From: JBFWYO01 sp050186335
GTDB lineage: Bacteria; Pseudomonadota; Alphaproteobacteria; Bin65
Direction of reading: 5' to 3'
DNA: 64,000 nt
NCBI GenBank assembly: GCA_050186335.1
Contig: JBFWYO010000011.1
Location: 1-64,000 of the forward strand
Part shown: positions 1 to 7,966 of the stretch, piece by piece
How the letters are laid out: every line of letters starts with the position of its first letter
Numbering within the stretch: position 1 is the stretch's first letter
The notes under the pieces: model-generated
The model's input: only the letters and a program-made list of their open reading frames with translations
The model's database searches: none
Told to the model about the DNA's origin: nothing
Translations under genes and position numbers: made by a program

Positions 1-714
1 CGGCGCCGGCCGGCCCAGTTTGGCGACATGGCTGCGATACGTGCTGACGATGTCGCGGCCGAGGCGCGCGTTGATGCCGAACGCCACGATGTGGCCGCGG
101 TCGGCGATCGCCGGCGCGCTCGACGGCGTGAAGCCGGTCACCCACACGGGCGGGTGCGGTTCCTGATAGGGCCGCGGCCAGATATTCACCTGGCGGAACT
201 GGAAATGTTCGCCTTCCCAGTTGAACGGCCCATCGTGGGTGGTCATCGCCTTGATGATGAGGTCGTGCGCTTCCCAGTAACGCTCGCTCAGCGTTGCCGG
301 ATTGGCGTTGGCCGGGGCGACTTCGGTCGAATAGCCCTTGACCAGGCCCATCTCGAGCCGGCCATAGGAGATCACGTCGATATAGGCGAGTTCTTCGGCG
401 GCGAGCACCGGATCCGCGCGCATGGCGATCGGTACGCCCAGTGTAAGCAGCCGTGCCTTTTTGGTCTCACGCGCGAGGATCGCCATCGGCAGCATGGTCG
501 ATGCCGACAGGCAGGTCGCCGTGCTGTGATGTTCGTTCACCCAGATATCGAGGCCGAGCTCGTCGCACATCGCCCATTCGTCGATGTAGCGATTGATCAA
601 GACCGCGCCGTCCTTCGGATCGAAATGGCGATTCGGCAAGGTGATGCGCAGCGACTTCTTGTCCGCGTTCCACGCCTTCGGATAGGGGTTCTCGGAAAAA
701 TGGTAGACGCGCAT
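1..714 (-). CDS. LLM class flavin-dependent oxidoreductase (C-terminus beyond window)
   Basis: Luciferase-like FMN-dependent monooxygenase. The frame is open from an ATG at 714 to the window edge, so 238 N-terminal residues are visible and the usual C-terminal third (whole family about 340-400 residues) is missing. Family signs are the early NEHHSTATCLSAS stretch, the GVPIAMRADPVLAAEELAYID segment (in part) followed by GRLEMGLVKGY, and PHPPVWVTG near residue 210. It is the last visible gene of a leftward unit after the binding protein and the alpha/beta hydrolase, 30 bp downstream of the hydrolase. The substrate is unknown; oxygenation of a small organic compound whose product the hydrolase then cleaves is an inference. 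Confidence 0.88.
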   Translation of the reverse strand, partial: MRVYHFSENPYPKAWNADKKSLRITLPNRHFDPKDGAVLINRYIDEWAMCDELGLDIWVNEHHSTATCLSASTMLPMAILARETKKARLLTLGVPIAMRADPVLAAEELAYIDVISYGRLEMGLVKGYSTEVAPANANPATLSERYWEAHDLIIKAMTTHDGPFNWEGEHFQFRQVNIWPRPYQEPHPPVWVTGFTPSSAPAIADRGHIVAFGINARLGRDIVSTYRSHVAKLGRPAP

Positions 715-744
715 GGCGAAATCCTTGCGGAAAGAAAAGAATGA

Positions 745-1554
745 TTAAGCGGCGTTGACCAGGGGCGCCGCTTCACGCGCCGCTTCGACGATGAGGCGTG
801 TGGCCTCGATCGGCTGCTCGATGTGGGGATAATGCCCGGCGCGCTCGATGGTGCGCAACGTGCTGCCGGCGATCGCGCGTTCGAAGGCCTTGTAATATTC
901 CGCCGCCACGACGCGGTCGTGCGTACCGGTCAGAATGGTCGTCGGAATCCGTATGCGCGGCAGCCATTGCAGCAGACGCGGATTGTGCAAATACGGCTTC
1001 CAGGCGAAGAAGGCGAGCGACTCCTTGGAACGGAAATGTGCGGCCAGATCCTCGTCGGACAGCGCCGCGATATCGCGCTTGGCCGTAGCGGGATCGTAGT
1101 AGGCGAGATCGTTGAAATCGGCATCGCTCATCGCGAACAGGTCGACGATATCGCGCTCTTCGCGCTTGCCGACCTTGATGCCGAGCGGGGATATCAGCAC
1201 GAGATTGGCGAACCGCCGCGTGTCGCGCACCGCCATTTCGGTTGCCAGCCAGCCGCCGAACGAAGCGCCGACCAACGTTGCGTCACGCAGATCGAATTTC
1301 TCTGCCAACTCCAGGTAGAGGTAGACCAGATCGCTGGCCTCGCGCAGCCGCTTCGGTCGTTCCAGGCGCCCGAAACCGGGATGCCAAGGAGCGATGACGC
1401 GGAAGCGCTCGGCCAGCTGGATCAGGTAGTCGGTGTTGGGCACGTCCGGCGCCTCGCCCCCGTGCAGGAACAAGAGCGGTGGACCGCTGCCGATGCTCGC
1501 GATCTCCAAGGGTATGCCCAGGATATCGACGGTTTGGCGTTCGATCTTCGGCAT
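745..1554 (-). CDS. alpha/beta hydrolase
   Basis: 269-residue alpha/beta-hydrolase-fold protein. The oxyanion HGG is at residues 31-33, the nucleophile elbow G-A-S-F-G puts the serine at residue 98, and the likely acid is D213 in GTHDRVV with the base H241 in AGHYPHIEQP, so the triad looks intact. There is no signal peptide, so it is cytoplasmic. It lies between the binding protein (46 bp upstream) and the LLM monooxygenase (30 bp downstream) in a probable leftward operon. Meta-cleavage-product hydrolases and esterases both have this architecture; the substrate cannot be read from sequence. Confidence 0.88.
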   Translation of the reverse strand: MPKIERQTVDILGIPLEIASIGSGPPLLFLHGGEAPDVPNTDYLIQLAERFRVIAPWHPGFGRLERPKRLREASDLVYLYLELAEKFDLRDATLVGASFGGWLATEMAVRDTRRFANLVLISPLGIKVGKREERDIVDLFAMSDADFNDLAYYDPATAKRDIAALSDEDLAAHFRSKESLAFFAWKPYLHNPRLLQWLPRIRIPTTILTGTHDRVVAAEYYKAFERAIAGSTLRTIERAGHYPHIEQPIEATRLIVEAAREAAPLVNAA

Positions 1555-1600
1555 GGTCGGTCCATTCGCTCTTGAGAACAGGGGGCAGGGGGTCAGACGG

Positions 1601-2809
1601 TTACTTCTTGGCGTCGCGCAGGAACGGGCAGATTTCCTTGTTGAGCGGCAGGAAAGCTTCCTCGCCTTTCAGCACGCGAACCTGCTTGTAGTAGTCCCAG
1701 GCGTACTTCGATTCGTCTGGCTTCTTCATCTCGTACAGTGCGAGATCGAACATGACGCGGCCGTCTTCGCGCATCGTCGCCTTCTGCCCGAAATAGTCGG
1801 CCTTGTTTGCCTTCATCCAGGCCATCGTTTTCGCGCCATCCGTGCTGTTGGTCGCCTTGACCGCGTTCAGGTAGTGCACGAGCGCGGCATAGCCCTGGGC
1901 GTGAATCTTGGTCGGCATGGCCTTGCGCTTCTCCATGAACCGCTTTGCGAACGCGCGCGAGCTGTCGCTTTGGTCCCAATAGAAGGACGAGACGAACTGC
2001 AGCCCGGCGGTGGCTTTCAGGCCCAGGCTGTGAATGTCGGTAATGAACACCAGGAAGCCGACCAGCTTTTGCCCGCCGGCGACCAGGCCGAATTCGGACG
2101 CCTGCTTGACCGCCGTGATGAAATCGGAGCCGACGTTGACCAGGCCGATGACTTTCGCCTTCGACGATTGCGCCTGCAGCAGGAACGAGGAGAAATCCGA
2201 CGTGCCGAGCGGATTGCGAACGCTGCCAAGCACCTTGCCGCCGCTCTTTTCGACCACGTCGCGCAGCACTTTTTCCATTGTATGGCCGAAGACGAAGTCG
2301 ACGGTCATGAAGAACCAGGTGTCGCCGCCGGTTTGCAGCACAGCGCGCGCGGCACCCGCGGAAAGCGCCACAATATCGTCGGCCCAATGCAGCGTATAAG
2401 GCGAACACGACTTGCCGGTCAGATCCGGCACGGTCGCCGCGGTCACCATCAGGGTCTTCTTGCGTTCGCGCGCGATTTCCTGCACCGCGAGAGCGACCGA
2501 CGAAACCGGGACGTCCATGATCACGTCGACCTTGTCGACGTCGTACCATTTGCGCGCGATCGAGGCGCCGATGTCCGGTTTCATCTGGTGATCGGCGGAG
2601 ATCAGCACGATCTTCTTGCCGTTGATGACGCCGCCGAAATCGTCGATCGCCAATTGCGCGGCAGCGACCGAGCCGGGGCCGCCGGCATCGGCGGACGAGG
2701 CGTTCATATCGGCCAATACGCCGATCTTGATGACATCCTGCGCTTGCGCGACGGGCGCCAAGCCGAACGCCAGAAGCGCAAGCAATGTTGCAGTGCGGCA
2801 AAACTTCAT
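1601..2809 (-). CDS. branched-chain amino acid-type ABC transporter substrate-binding protein
   Basis: 402-residue periplasmic binding protein of the Peripla_BP_6 (LivJ-like) family. The ATG at 2809 was chosen because a strong GGGAGG lies just upstream and the protein then starts with a good signal peptide, with a cleavable VAQAQ end near residue 23, followed by the mature start DVIKIGVLADM. The same frame is open further upstream but lacks these features. It is the first gene of a leftward unit with the hydrolase and LLM monooxygenase and is divergent from a LysR regulator 161 bp away. No permease or ATPase gene is adjacent. Relatives often bind aromatic or other organic acids rather than amino acids; the ligand here is unknown. 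Confidence 0.9.
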   Translation of the reverse strand: MKFCRTATLLALLAFGLAPVAQAQDVIKIGVLADMNASSADAGGPGSVAAAQLAIDDFGGVINGKKIVLISADHQMKPDIGASIARKWYDVDKVDVIMDVPVSSVALAVQEIARERKKTLMVTAATVPDLTGKSCSPYTLHWADDIVALSAGAARAVLQTGGDTWFFMTVDFVFGHTMEKVLRDVVEKSGGKVLGSVRNPLGTSDFSSFLLQAQSSKAKVIGLVNVGSDFITAVKQASEFGLVAGGQKLVGFLVFITDIHSLGLKATAGLQFVSSFYWDQSDSSRAFAKRFMEKRKAMPTKIHAQGYAALVHYLNAVKATNSTDGAKTMAWMKANKADYFGQKATMREDGRVMFDLALYEMKKPDESKYAWDYYKQVRVLKGEEAFLPLNKEICPFLRDAKK

Positions 2810-2970
2810 GGTCGATTCCCTCCCGAGGAATTGAACGAAACCGATTCGGGGACGCGCCAATACGACGTTCCGAGCGGACCGGTTGAATGGCGCATTGTTG
2901 GGCGCTATGCGCTCGCGGCGCAAACGACGATGTGGTATCCATTCATTCCAAATCATCATGGATCGCGCGT

Positions 2971-3897
2971 ATGAACCGCATAACCCCATCCCTGACATCG
3001 CTGGCCGCGTTTGAAGCCGCGGCGCGCCACATCAGCTTCACCCGCGCCGCCGAAGAGCTGGGCATCACGCAAAGCGCGGTCAGCCGGCAGATCCGCCAGC
3101 TTGAGGATTATCTCGGCATTGCGCTGTTCGAGCGCGTGCGCCGGCGCGTGGTGCTGACCGACAGCGCCGCCGCATACGTAACCGAAATACGCACGGCACT
3201 CGGTCGTATCGAGGCGGCGACGACGGATCTGGTGACCTCGGTCGGCAAGGGCGGCGTCATCAACATCGCGTCCTTGGCGACTTTCGCCGCATCGTGGCTG
3301 GCGCCGCGCATGGTGTCTTTCGTCCGCGCGCATCCCGATATTTCGTTTAACATCACGGCCTACCATCACGGTCTTGCGGACATCGAAGACCGCAACATCG
3401 ACGTAGCGATCTATTTCGGCGAACCGTCCTGGCCCGGCACCGTGTCGGACCGGCTCATGCGCGAAGTGTTCGTGCCGATGTGTACGCCGGAATATATGCG
3501 AGCAAACAAGCTTCGCACGATCGGGGATTTGGCGCGCGTCACGCTGATCCAGCAATCCTCCAGGCCGGATGCATGGCGCGATTGGTTCGCGCGCGCCGGG
3601 CGCCCGGACATCAATGCGCTGCGCGGTCCGCGCTTTGAGCATTACTCGATGGTGATCGAGGCGGCGCTGACGGGATTGGGGATCGCGACCATCCCGCGCT
3701 TCCTGGTCGAGCCGCATTTGGCTTCGGGGCGTCTGGTCATCCCGTTCGATATCGAGATGCGCAGTCGGTATGATTATTATCTGGTCTATCCCGAGGCCAA
3801 GCGCCGGCTGCCCAAGGTGCAGGCGTTTCGGCGCTGGATTCAGAACCAAGCGCGGCAACAAACGCGCACCGAATCGGCGGTCGTGCCGGCTACTTAG
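2971..3897 (+). CDS. LysR family transcriptional regulator (GcvA-like)
   Basis: 308-residue LysR-type regulator. The N-terminal winged helix spans about residues 8-67, with FEAAARHISFTRAAEELGIT and QSAVSRQIRQLEDYLG typical of the GcvA/AmpR branch. The rest is the effector-binding domain. The ATG at 2971 is used because it starts directly at the MNRITPSLTSLAAF family N-terminus; the frame is open to an ATG at 2887 but the extra residues do not resemble the family. It is divergent from the binding protein-hydrolase-LLM unit, which is the likely target. The intergenic region contains ATCCAT (2937-2942) and its inverse ATGGAT (2958-2963), a weak candidate site. Its end overlaps the convergent TetR gene by 8 bp. 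Confidence 0.92.
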   Translation: MNRITPSLTSLAAFEAAARHISFTRAAEELGITQSAVSRQIRQLEDYLGIALFERVRRRVVLTDSAAAYVTEIRTALGRIEAATTDLVTSVGKGGVINIASLATFAASWLAPRMVSFVRAHPDISFNITAYHHGLADIEDRNIDVAIYFGEPSWPGTVSDRLMREVFVPMCTPEYMRANKLRTIGDLARVTLIQQSSRPDAWRDWFARAGRPDINALRGPRFEHYSMVIEAALTGLGIATIPRFLVEPHLASGRLVIPFDIEMRSRYDYYLVYPEAKRRLPKVQAFRRWIQNQARQQTRTESAVVPAT

Positions 3898-4582
3898 CGC
3901 GACCGTCCTTCAATCCCAGCCCGGCGACAAGCATGTTGCCGAGGAATGCCGCGTATCGCGCGCGCAGGTCGGCGGGCTTTTTTTCGCGCGCGAACATTTC
4001 GTCGACCAATGGCCCGCCGACGATGAAATATTCCGTCATCCCGAGCAATGCGACGTGCAGGAACCGTGCATCCACCGGTTTGCCGCCGACCTCGGCGCCC
4101 GATTGGTCGATGAGTTGCTTGAGTTCGCTATAGGCACGCGCCACCATTTCCTGGCGAAAGCGTGCGGTGGCCGGCGTATCGCCGTAGAGAATGAGATCGA
4201 CGATCAGGCGATGCAGATAGGGATTGTCGCCGATGATGTCGAGGTAGACCTTGACGCGTTCGCGGATTTTGTCGGCGACGCTGAGGTCGCTGCGCAGGAA
4301 CGCCTGATGTCGCGCGCGATTTTCGGCCAGGACTTCCTGCACGACCGTGATGAACAGCCCCGTCTTGTCGCCGAAATAATAGCGGATGAGGCCCGGATCG
4401 ACGCCGAGCGAGCGGGCAATTTCGCGCAGCGATAGTCGCTCCGGACCGATGCCGGGGCCGGAACCCGTCAGCAGGTCGCGCGTGCGTTTAACGATAATAT
4501 CGCGCCCGACCTGTGCGCCGGAACGCCGCGGCCGGCCTTGCTTGCGGGGCCGTTTCGTCGCACGGGTCGAAGGTTGAGCCAA
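3890..4582 (-). CDS. TetR family transcriptional regulator
   Basis: 230-residue TetR-type repressor. A basic N-terminal arm (KRPRKQGRPRRSG) precedes the helix-turn-helix, SLREIARSLGVDPGLIRYYF at about residues 51-70, the hallmark of the family. The C-terminal part is a variable ligand pocket and dimer domain. It is divergent from the LLM-hydrolase-MetE-like unit. A perfect palindrome with AATTGA/TCAATT arms lies 19-34 bp upstream of its start, so autoregulation plus control of the divergent unit is the simplest reading. The ligand is unknown. Confidence 0.92.
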   Translation of the reverse strand: MAQPSTRATKRPRKQGRPRRSGAQVGRDIIVKRTRDLLTGSGPGIGPERLSLREIARSLGVDPGLIRYYFGDKTGLFITVVQEVLAENRARHQAFLRSDLSVADKIRERVKVYLDIIGDNPYLHRLIVDLILYGDTPATARFRQEMVARAYSELKQLIDQSGAEVGGKPVDARFLHVALLGMTEYFIVGGPLVDEMFAREKKPADLRARYAAFLGNMLVAGLGLKDGRAK

Positions 4583-4600
4583 GGCGGCGATCCGATCTCC

Positions 4601-4616
4601 AATTGAGCGGTCAATT
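4601..4616. promoter_or_regulatory. candidate TetR operator
   Basis: AATTGAGCGGTCAATT: perfect 6-bp inverted arms around a 4-bp centre. It lies in the 136-bp space between the divergent tetR gene (start 4582) and the LLM gene (start 4719). Position and symmetry fit a TetR dimer site; binding is inferred. Confidence 0.55.
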
Positions 4617-4718
4617 CTACGGGGTCTTGTAAATTCTTCAAGTGTGGAATAAAAAGCTGGAAGTCAGGCAGGCGAAGATCGGCTACTCATTCGCCCTTCG
4701 TGTCGGATGGAGACGGAT

Positions 4719-5744
4719 ATGGAATTCGGCGTTTTCGATCATTTGGACCGTGGCGACGTTTCGCTGCAGGATTTCTACGACAATCGCCTGAGGCTGGTCG
4801 AAGCGTACGACCGGACCGGCTTTTACAGTTATCACGTCGCCGAGCATCATGCGACGCCGCTCGGCATGGCGCCGTCGCCAAGCCTATTCATGGCCGCCGT
4901 GGCGCAGCGCACGCGCTGGCTGCGCTTCGGACCGCTCGTCTACACACTGCCGCTGTATCATCCGATAAGGCTGACCGAGGAAATCTGCATGCTCGACCAG
5001 ATGAGCCACGGTCGCCTGCAGCTCGGCATCGGCCGCGGCATCTCGCCGATCGAGAATGCGTATTACGGCTTGAAGCCGGAGGATGCCAGGCAGATGTACG
5101 AAGAGGCCTGGCAGATCATTCAGCAGGGGCTCGCCACGCAGCGCGTCGATTTTGCGGGTAAATTCTATACTTATAAAAACGTGCCGATCGCGCTGGAGCC
5201 GATACAGCGTCCGCATCCCCCGTTATGGTATGGCGTATCGCTGCCTGAGGTCGTCGAGTGGCCGGCCCGCCAGGGTATCAATGTGGTGTCGAACAACACG
5301 ACGGGGAGCGTGCGCAAGATCACCGACGGCTATCGCGCGATTTGGCATCAACTCGGCCGGGACGCGAAGGAACTGCCGAAACTGGGCATGACGCGTTTCC
5401 TCGTGATTGCCGATACCGACGAGCAGGCGATCGAAGCGGGTCGGCAGGCTTACCGCAAATGGCAATCGAGTTTCATGCACTTGTGGAAACTGCATGGCCG
5501 CGATCCCGTCTTCGTCAGCTTCCCCGAGGAAATCGACGGCTTGCTGGAGGATGGCCGTGCGGTCTGCGGCGCGCCCGAAACGGTGACCGAGCAGTTGCGC
5601 AAACAGGCCGACGAGGCCGGCATCAATTATCTCATGTGCCGTTTTGCGTTCGGTACGCTGCCGGTCGAGGACGCGTTGCGCTCGGTTGAAATGTTCGCGC
5701 GCCACGTGATGCCGGTGTTGCGCGAATTGCGGCCGGCGGCGTAG
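4719..5744 (+). CDS. LLM class flavin-dependent oxidoreductase
   Basis: 341-residue luciferase-like monooxygenase. It starts MEFGVFDHLDRG, contains HVAEHHATPLG, LGIGRGISPIENAYYG and RPHPPLWYGVS, and has the full family length. An in-frame ATG also exists at 4707; 4719 is preferred because GGAG sits 6 bases upstream of it and homologous proteins begin at MEFG. It probably uses FMNH2 supplied by a separate reductase. It is the first gene of a rightward unit, 8 bp before the alpha/beta hydrolase, and is divergent from the TetR regulator. The substrate is unknown. Confidence 0.9.
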   Translation: MEFGVFDHLDRGDVSLQDFYDNRLRLVEAYDRTGFYSYHVAEHHATPLGMAPSPSLFMAAVAQRTRWLRFGPLVYTLPLYHPIRLTEEICMLDQMSHGRLQLGIGRGISPIENAYYGLKPEDARQMYEEAWQIIQQGLATQRVDFAGKFYTYKNVPIALEPIQRPHPPLWYGVSLPEVVEWPARQGINVVSNNTTGSVRKITDGYRAIWHQLGRDAKELPKLGMTRFLVIADTDEQAIEAGRQAYRKWQSSFMHLWKLHGRDPVFVSFPEEIDGLLEDGRAVCGAPETVTEQLRKQADEAGINYLMCRFAFGTLPVEDALRSVEMFARHVMPVLRELRPAA

Positions 5745-5752
5745 GTCCGGCG

Positions 5753-6565
5753 ATGCCTGCCACCGACCTGGCACCGCCGCTCAAGCAGGCGGGCGACGTG
5801 GCCTATCGCGAAACCGGCGACGCGCGCAGACCGGCGATCGTCTTCCTGCATGGGCTCGGCGCGCATTCGGTTGCTTATCGCGCGCAACTGGCGGAACTGA
5901 GCGATCGCTTCCGCGTGATCGCCTGGGACGCGCCGGGCTACGGCGGCAGTCGAAAACTGCCGGAGGCCGTGCCAGGCTCCGATGCCTACGCCGGCGCGCT
6001 CGCGCGCTTATTGAAAAGCCTCGGCGTCGAATCGGCCCATGTCGTCGGCAGTTCGTGGGGCTCGATCATCGCAACCCGGTTCGCACACGATTATCCTACC
6101 CAAACGCGGTCGTTGATCCTATCGGGCCCGACCACCGGCTTCGCCCGCGTGCCGCAAGGCGAGCGCGAATTGCTGCTCAATGCGCGTCTCGATGCGATCC
6201 GCACCGCCGGACCGATCGCGTTCGCGGCGCAAGGCGTGCCGCGATTGGTGGCGGCCAATGCCGGCGCCGAGGTGCGGGCGTTCGCCGCCGCGTTCGGGGA
6301 GGGTTTGCGCGTCGACGGCTTCGAACAAGCCGCGCGCATGTTGTTCGCGACCGACCAGCGCGATGCGATCGGCGCGGTCAAGGCGCCGATCCTGATCGTT
6401 GCCGGCACCGAAGACAAAGTGGCGCCGATGGCCGATCATGCCGAAACGCTCGCCGCCGCCGCATTGAACGCGCGGCTGGTGCAGCTGTCGGGATGCGGTC
6501 ATCTGCCCGAGTTGGAGGCGCCCGCGCGTTTGAACCAGGCAATTCGCGAATTCACGGGCAATTGA
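5753..6565 (+). CDS. alpha/beta hydrolase
   Basis: 270-residue alpha/beta-hydrolase-fold protein. HGLG (oxyanion) is at residues 33-36, the nucleophile elbow G-S-S-W-G puts the serine near residue 101, GTEDKVAP carries the candidate acid and GCGHLPELEAP the histidine. It is translated just after the LLM monooxygenase (8-bp gap), so the two likely act in series. It resembles meta-cleavage-product hydrolases and 3-oxoadipate enol-lactonases in layout, but nothing fixes the substrate. Confidence 0.88.
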   Translation: MPATDLAPPLKQAGDVAYRETGDARRPAIVFLHGLGAHSVAYRAQLAELSDRFRVIAWDAPGYGGSRKLPEAVPGSDAYAGALARLLKSLGVESAHVVGSSWGSIIATRFAHDYPTQTRSLILSGPTTGFARVPQGERELLLNARLDAIRTAGPIAFAAQGVPRLVAANAGAEVRAFAAAFGEGLRVDGFEQAARMLFATDQRDAIGAVKAPILIVAGTEDKVAPMADHAETLAAAALNARLVQLSGCGHLPELEAPARLNQAIREFTGN

Positions 6566-6644
6566 CCGTCCGCCCGCCTTGCGCGCGGCTTCCCGGGCTC
6601 CTATCGTCGCGGACAAAAGATATAGAATTGCTCGGGAGGGCACC

Positions 6645-7790
6645 ATGAAACGCAGCACAGAACGATTCCTGACCACCCACACGGGCAGTCTGCCGCGGCC
6701 GGACGACTTGATCCGGATGATGTTCGCGAAGGAAGAGGGAGTGCCGATCGACATGCCTGCGCTGCATGCGCGCATCCGCACGGCGGTCGCCGAGATTGTA
6801 CGCAAGCAGGCCGATGCCGGCGTCGATATCGTCAACGACGGCGAATTGAGCAAGCCGAGCTATGCGACATACATCAAGGACCGGCTAAACGGATTCGGCG
6901 GCACAAGTCAGTCGCTGACGTACCAGGACCTTGTGGAATTCCCGGAACTTGCCAAGAAGGTATTCGGCGATCCGGGCCGCGCGCGCCGCAAAACGCCGGG
7001 CTGCAACGCGCCGATCAGCGTCCGCGATGCAAAAGCGGCGGACATCGATGCCGATAATCTGAAAGCCGCTATGAAACCGGTCAAAGCGGCCGAAGGCTTC
7101 TTGAGTGCCGCGTCGCCCGGCTTGATTTCGCTGTTTTTCCGCAATGATCACTATCCGACGCGCGAGGCGTATCTCGTCGCCATTGCCGGCGCGATGCGGC
7201 AGGAATACGAAGCCGTGGCCAAAGCCGGCTTCGTCTTGCAGATCGATTGTCCGGATCTGGCCATGGGCCGGCACATTCAATTCGCATCGTTGAGCCTTGC
7301 CGATTTCCGCAAGAATGCCGAACTGCATATCGATGTGCTCAATCACGCGCTTGCCAACGTTCCGGCCGATCGATTGCGACTGCATTTGTGCTGGGGCAAT
7401 TACGAAGGGCCGCACCACTGCGATGTGCCGCTGGCCGATATTGTCGACGTCGTCTTCAAGGCCAAGCCGAACGCGATTTCCTTCGAAGCCGCCAATCCGC
7501 GCCACGCGCATGAATGGGCCTTGTTCGAAAAGGTGAAACTGCCGGACGGCAAAATCCTGATTCCGGGCGTGCTCGAATCAAAGACCAATTTCATCGAACA
7601 CCCCGAGTTGATCGCGCAACGCATCGGGCGCTACGCCAAACTGGTCGGACGCGAAAACGTGATCGCGGGGACCGACTGCGGCTACGGCACCTGGGTCGGC
7701 CAGGCCGCCGTGGATCCCGCCGTGGTGTGGGCGAAACTGGCGGCCATGGCGGAGGGAGCGCGCATCGCATCGCGTCAGTTCTGGCCCTAG
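6645..7790 (+). CDS. MetE-like (cobalamin-independent methionine synthase C-domain) zinc protein
   Basis: 381-residue protein of the UROD/MetE-like barrel superfamily. It starts MKRSTERFLTTHTGSLPRP, the usual opening of the single-domain MetE-like proteins. The zinc ligands of methionine synthase appear conserved: H247 and C249 in LHLCWGN, E281 in SFEAANP and C345 in GTDCGYG. A GGGAGGG ribosome site precedes the ATG. It follows the LLM-hydrolase pair with a 79-bp gap. The family includes methionine synthases and alkyl transferases to thiols such as epoxyalkane:coenzyme M transferase, so a thiol-conjugation or demethylation step is possible; true methionine synthesis is less likely in this context. 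Confidence 0.8.
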   Translation: MKRSTERFLTTHTGSLPRPDDLIRMMFAKEEGVPIDMPALHARIRTAVAEIVRKQADAGVDIVNDGELSKPSYATYIKDRLNGFGGTSQSLTYQDLVEFPELAKKVFGDPGRARRKTPGCNAPISVRDAKAADIDADNLKAAMKPVKAAEGFLSAASPGLISLFFRNDHYPTREAYLVAIAGAMRQEYEAVAKAGFVLQIDCPDLAMGRHIQFASLSLADFRKNAELHIDVLNHALANVPADRLRLHLCWGNYEGPHHCDVPLADIVDVVFKAKPNAISFEAANPRHAHEWALFEKVKLPDGKILIPGVLESKTNFIEHPELIAQRIGRYAKLVGRENVIAGTDCGYGTWVGQAAVDPAVVWAKLAAMAEGARIASRQFWP

Positions 7791-7872
7791 AGTCGGCCCG
7801 AGCGGAATATTTACCGAAAATTAGCCGGTTTTCCCGATGGCATCGGCGTTCCGGCGGGTGCAGCCGGCCCGG

Positions 7873-7896
7873 TTCGCTAAATTATTCCTTAGCGAA
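7873..7896. repeat. perfect 8-bp inverted repeat upstream of the GGDEF gene
   Basis: Arms TTCGCTAA (7873-7880) and TTAGCGAA (7889-7896) around an 8-base AT-rich loop. No T-run follows, so a classical terminator is unlikely. It may be an operator or mRNA hairpin 70 bp upstream of the GGDEF start. Confidence 0.45.
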
Positions 7897-7966
7897 TTGC
7901 TGCGACCCTCAGCTCTTCGTCGCGCAATTGGGCGCGGCATGAAGCTCTATCGTCGGCCGGCGCACG

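Noticed and set aside
28..744. Long open frame on the + strand opposite the LLM gene
   Set aside because: Shadow of the leftward LLM gene; the peptide is Arg/His-rich with no family features, while the minus frame has clear LLM motifs.
1433..2974. 513-codon open frame on the + strand
   Set aside because: Antisense of the binding-protein gene in GC-rich DNA; low-complexity charged translation.
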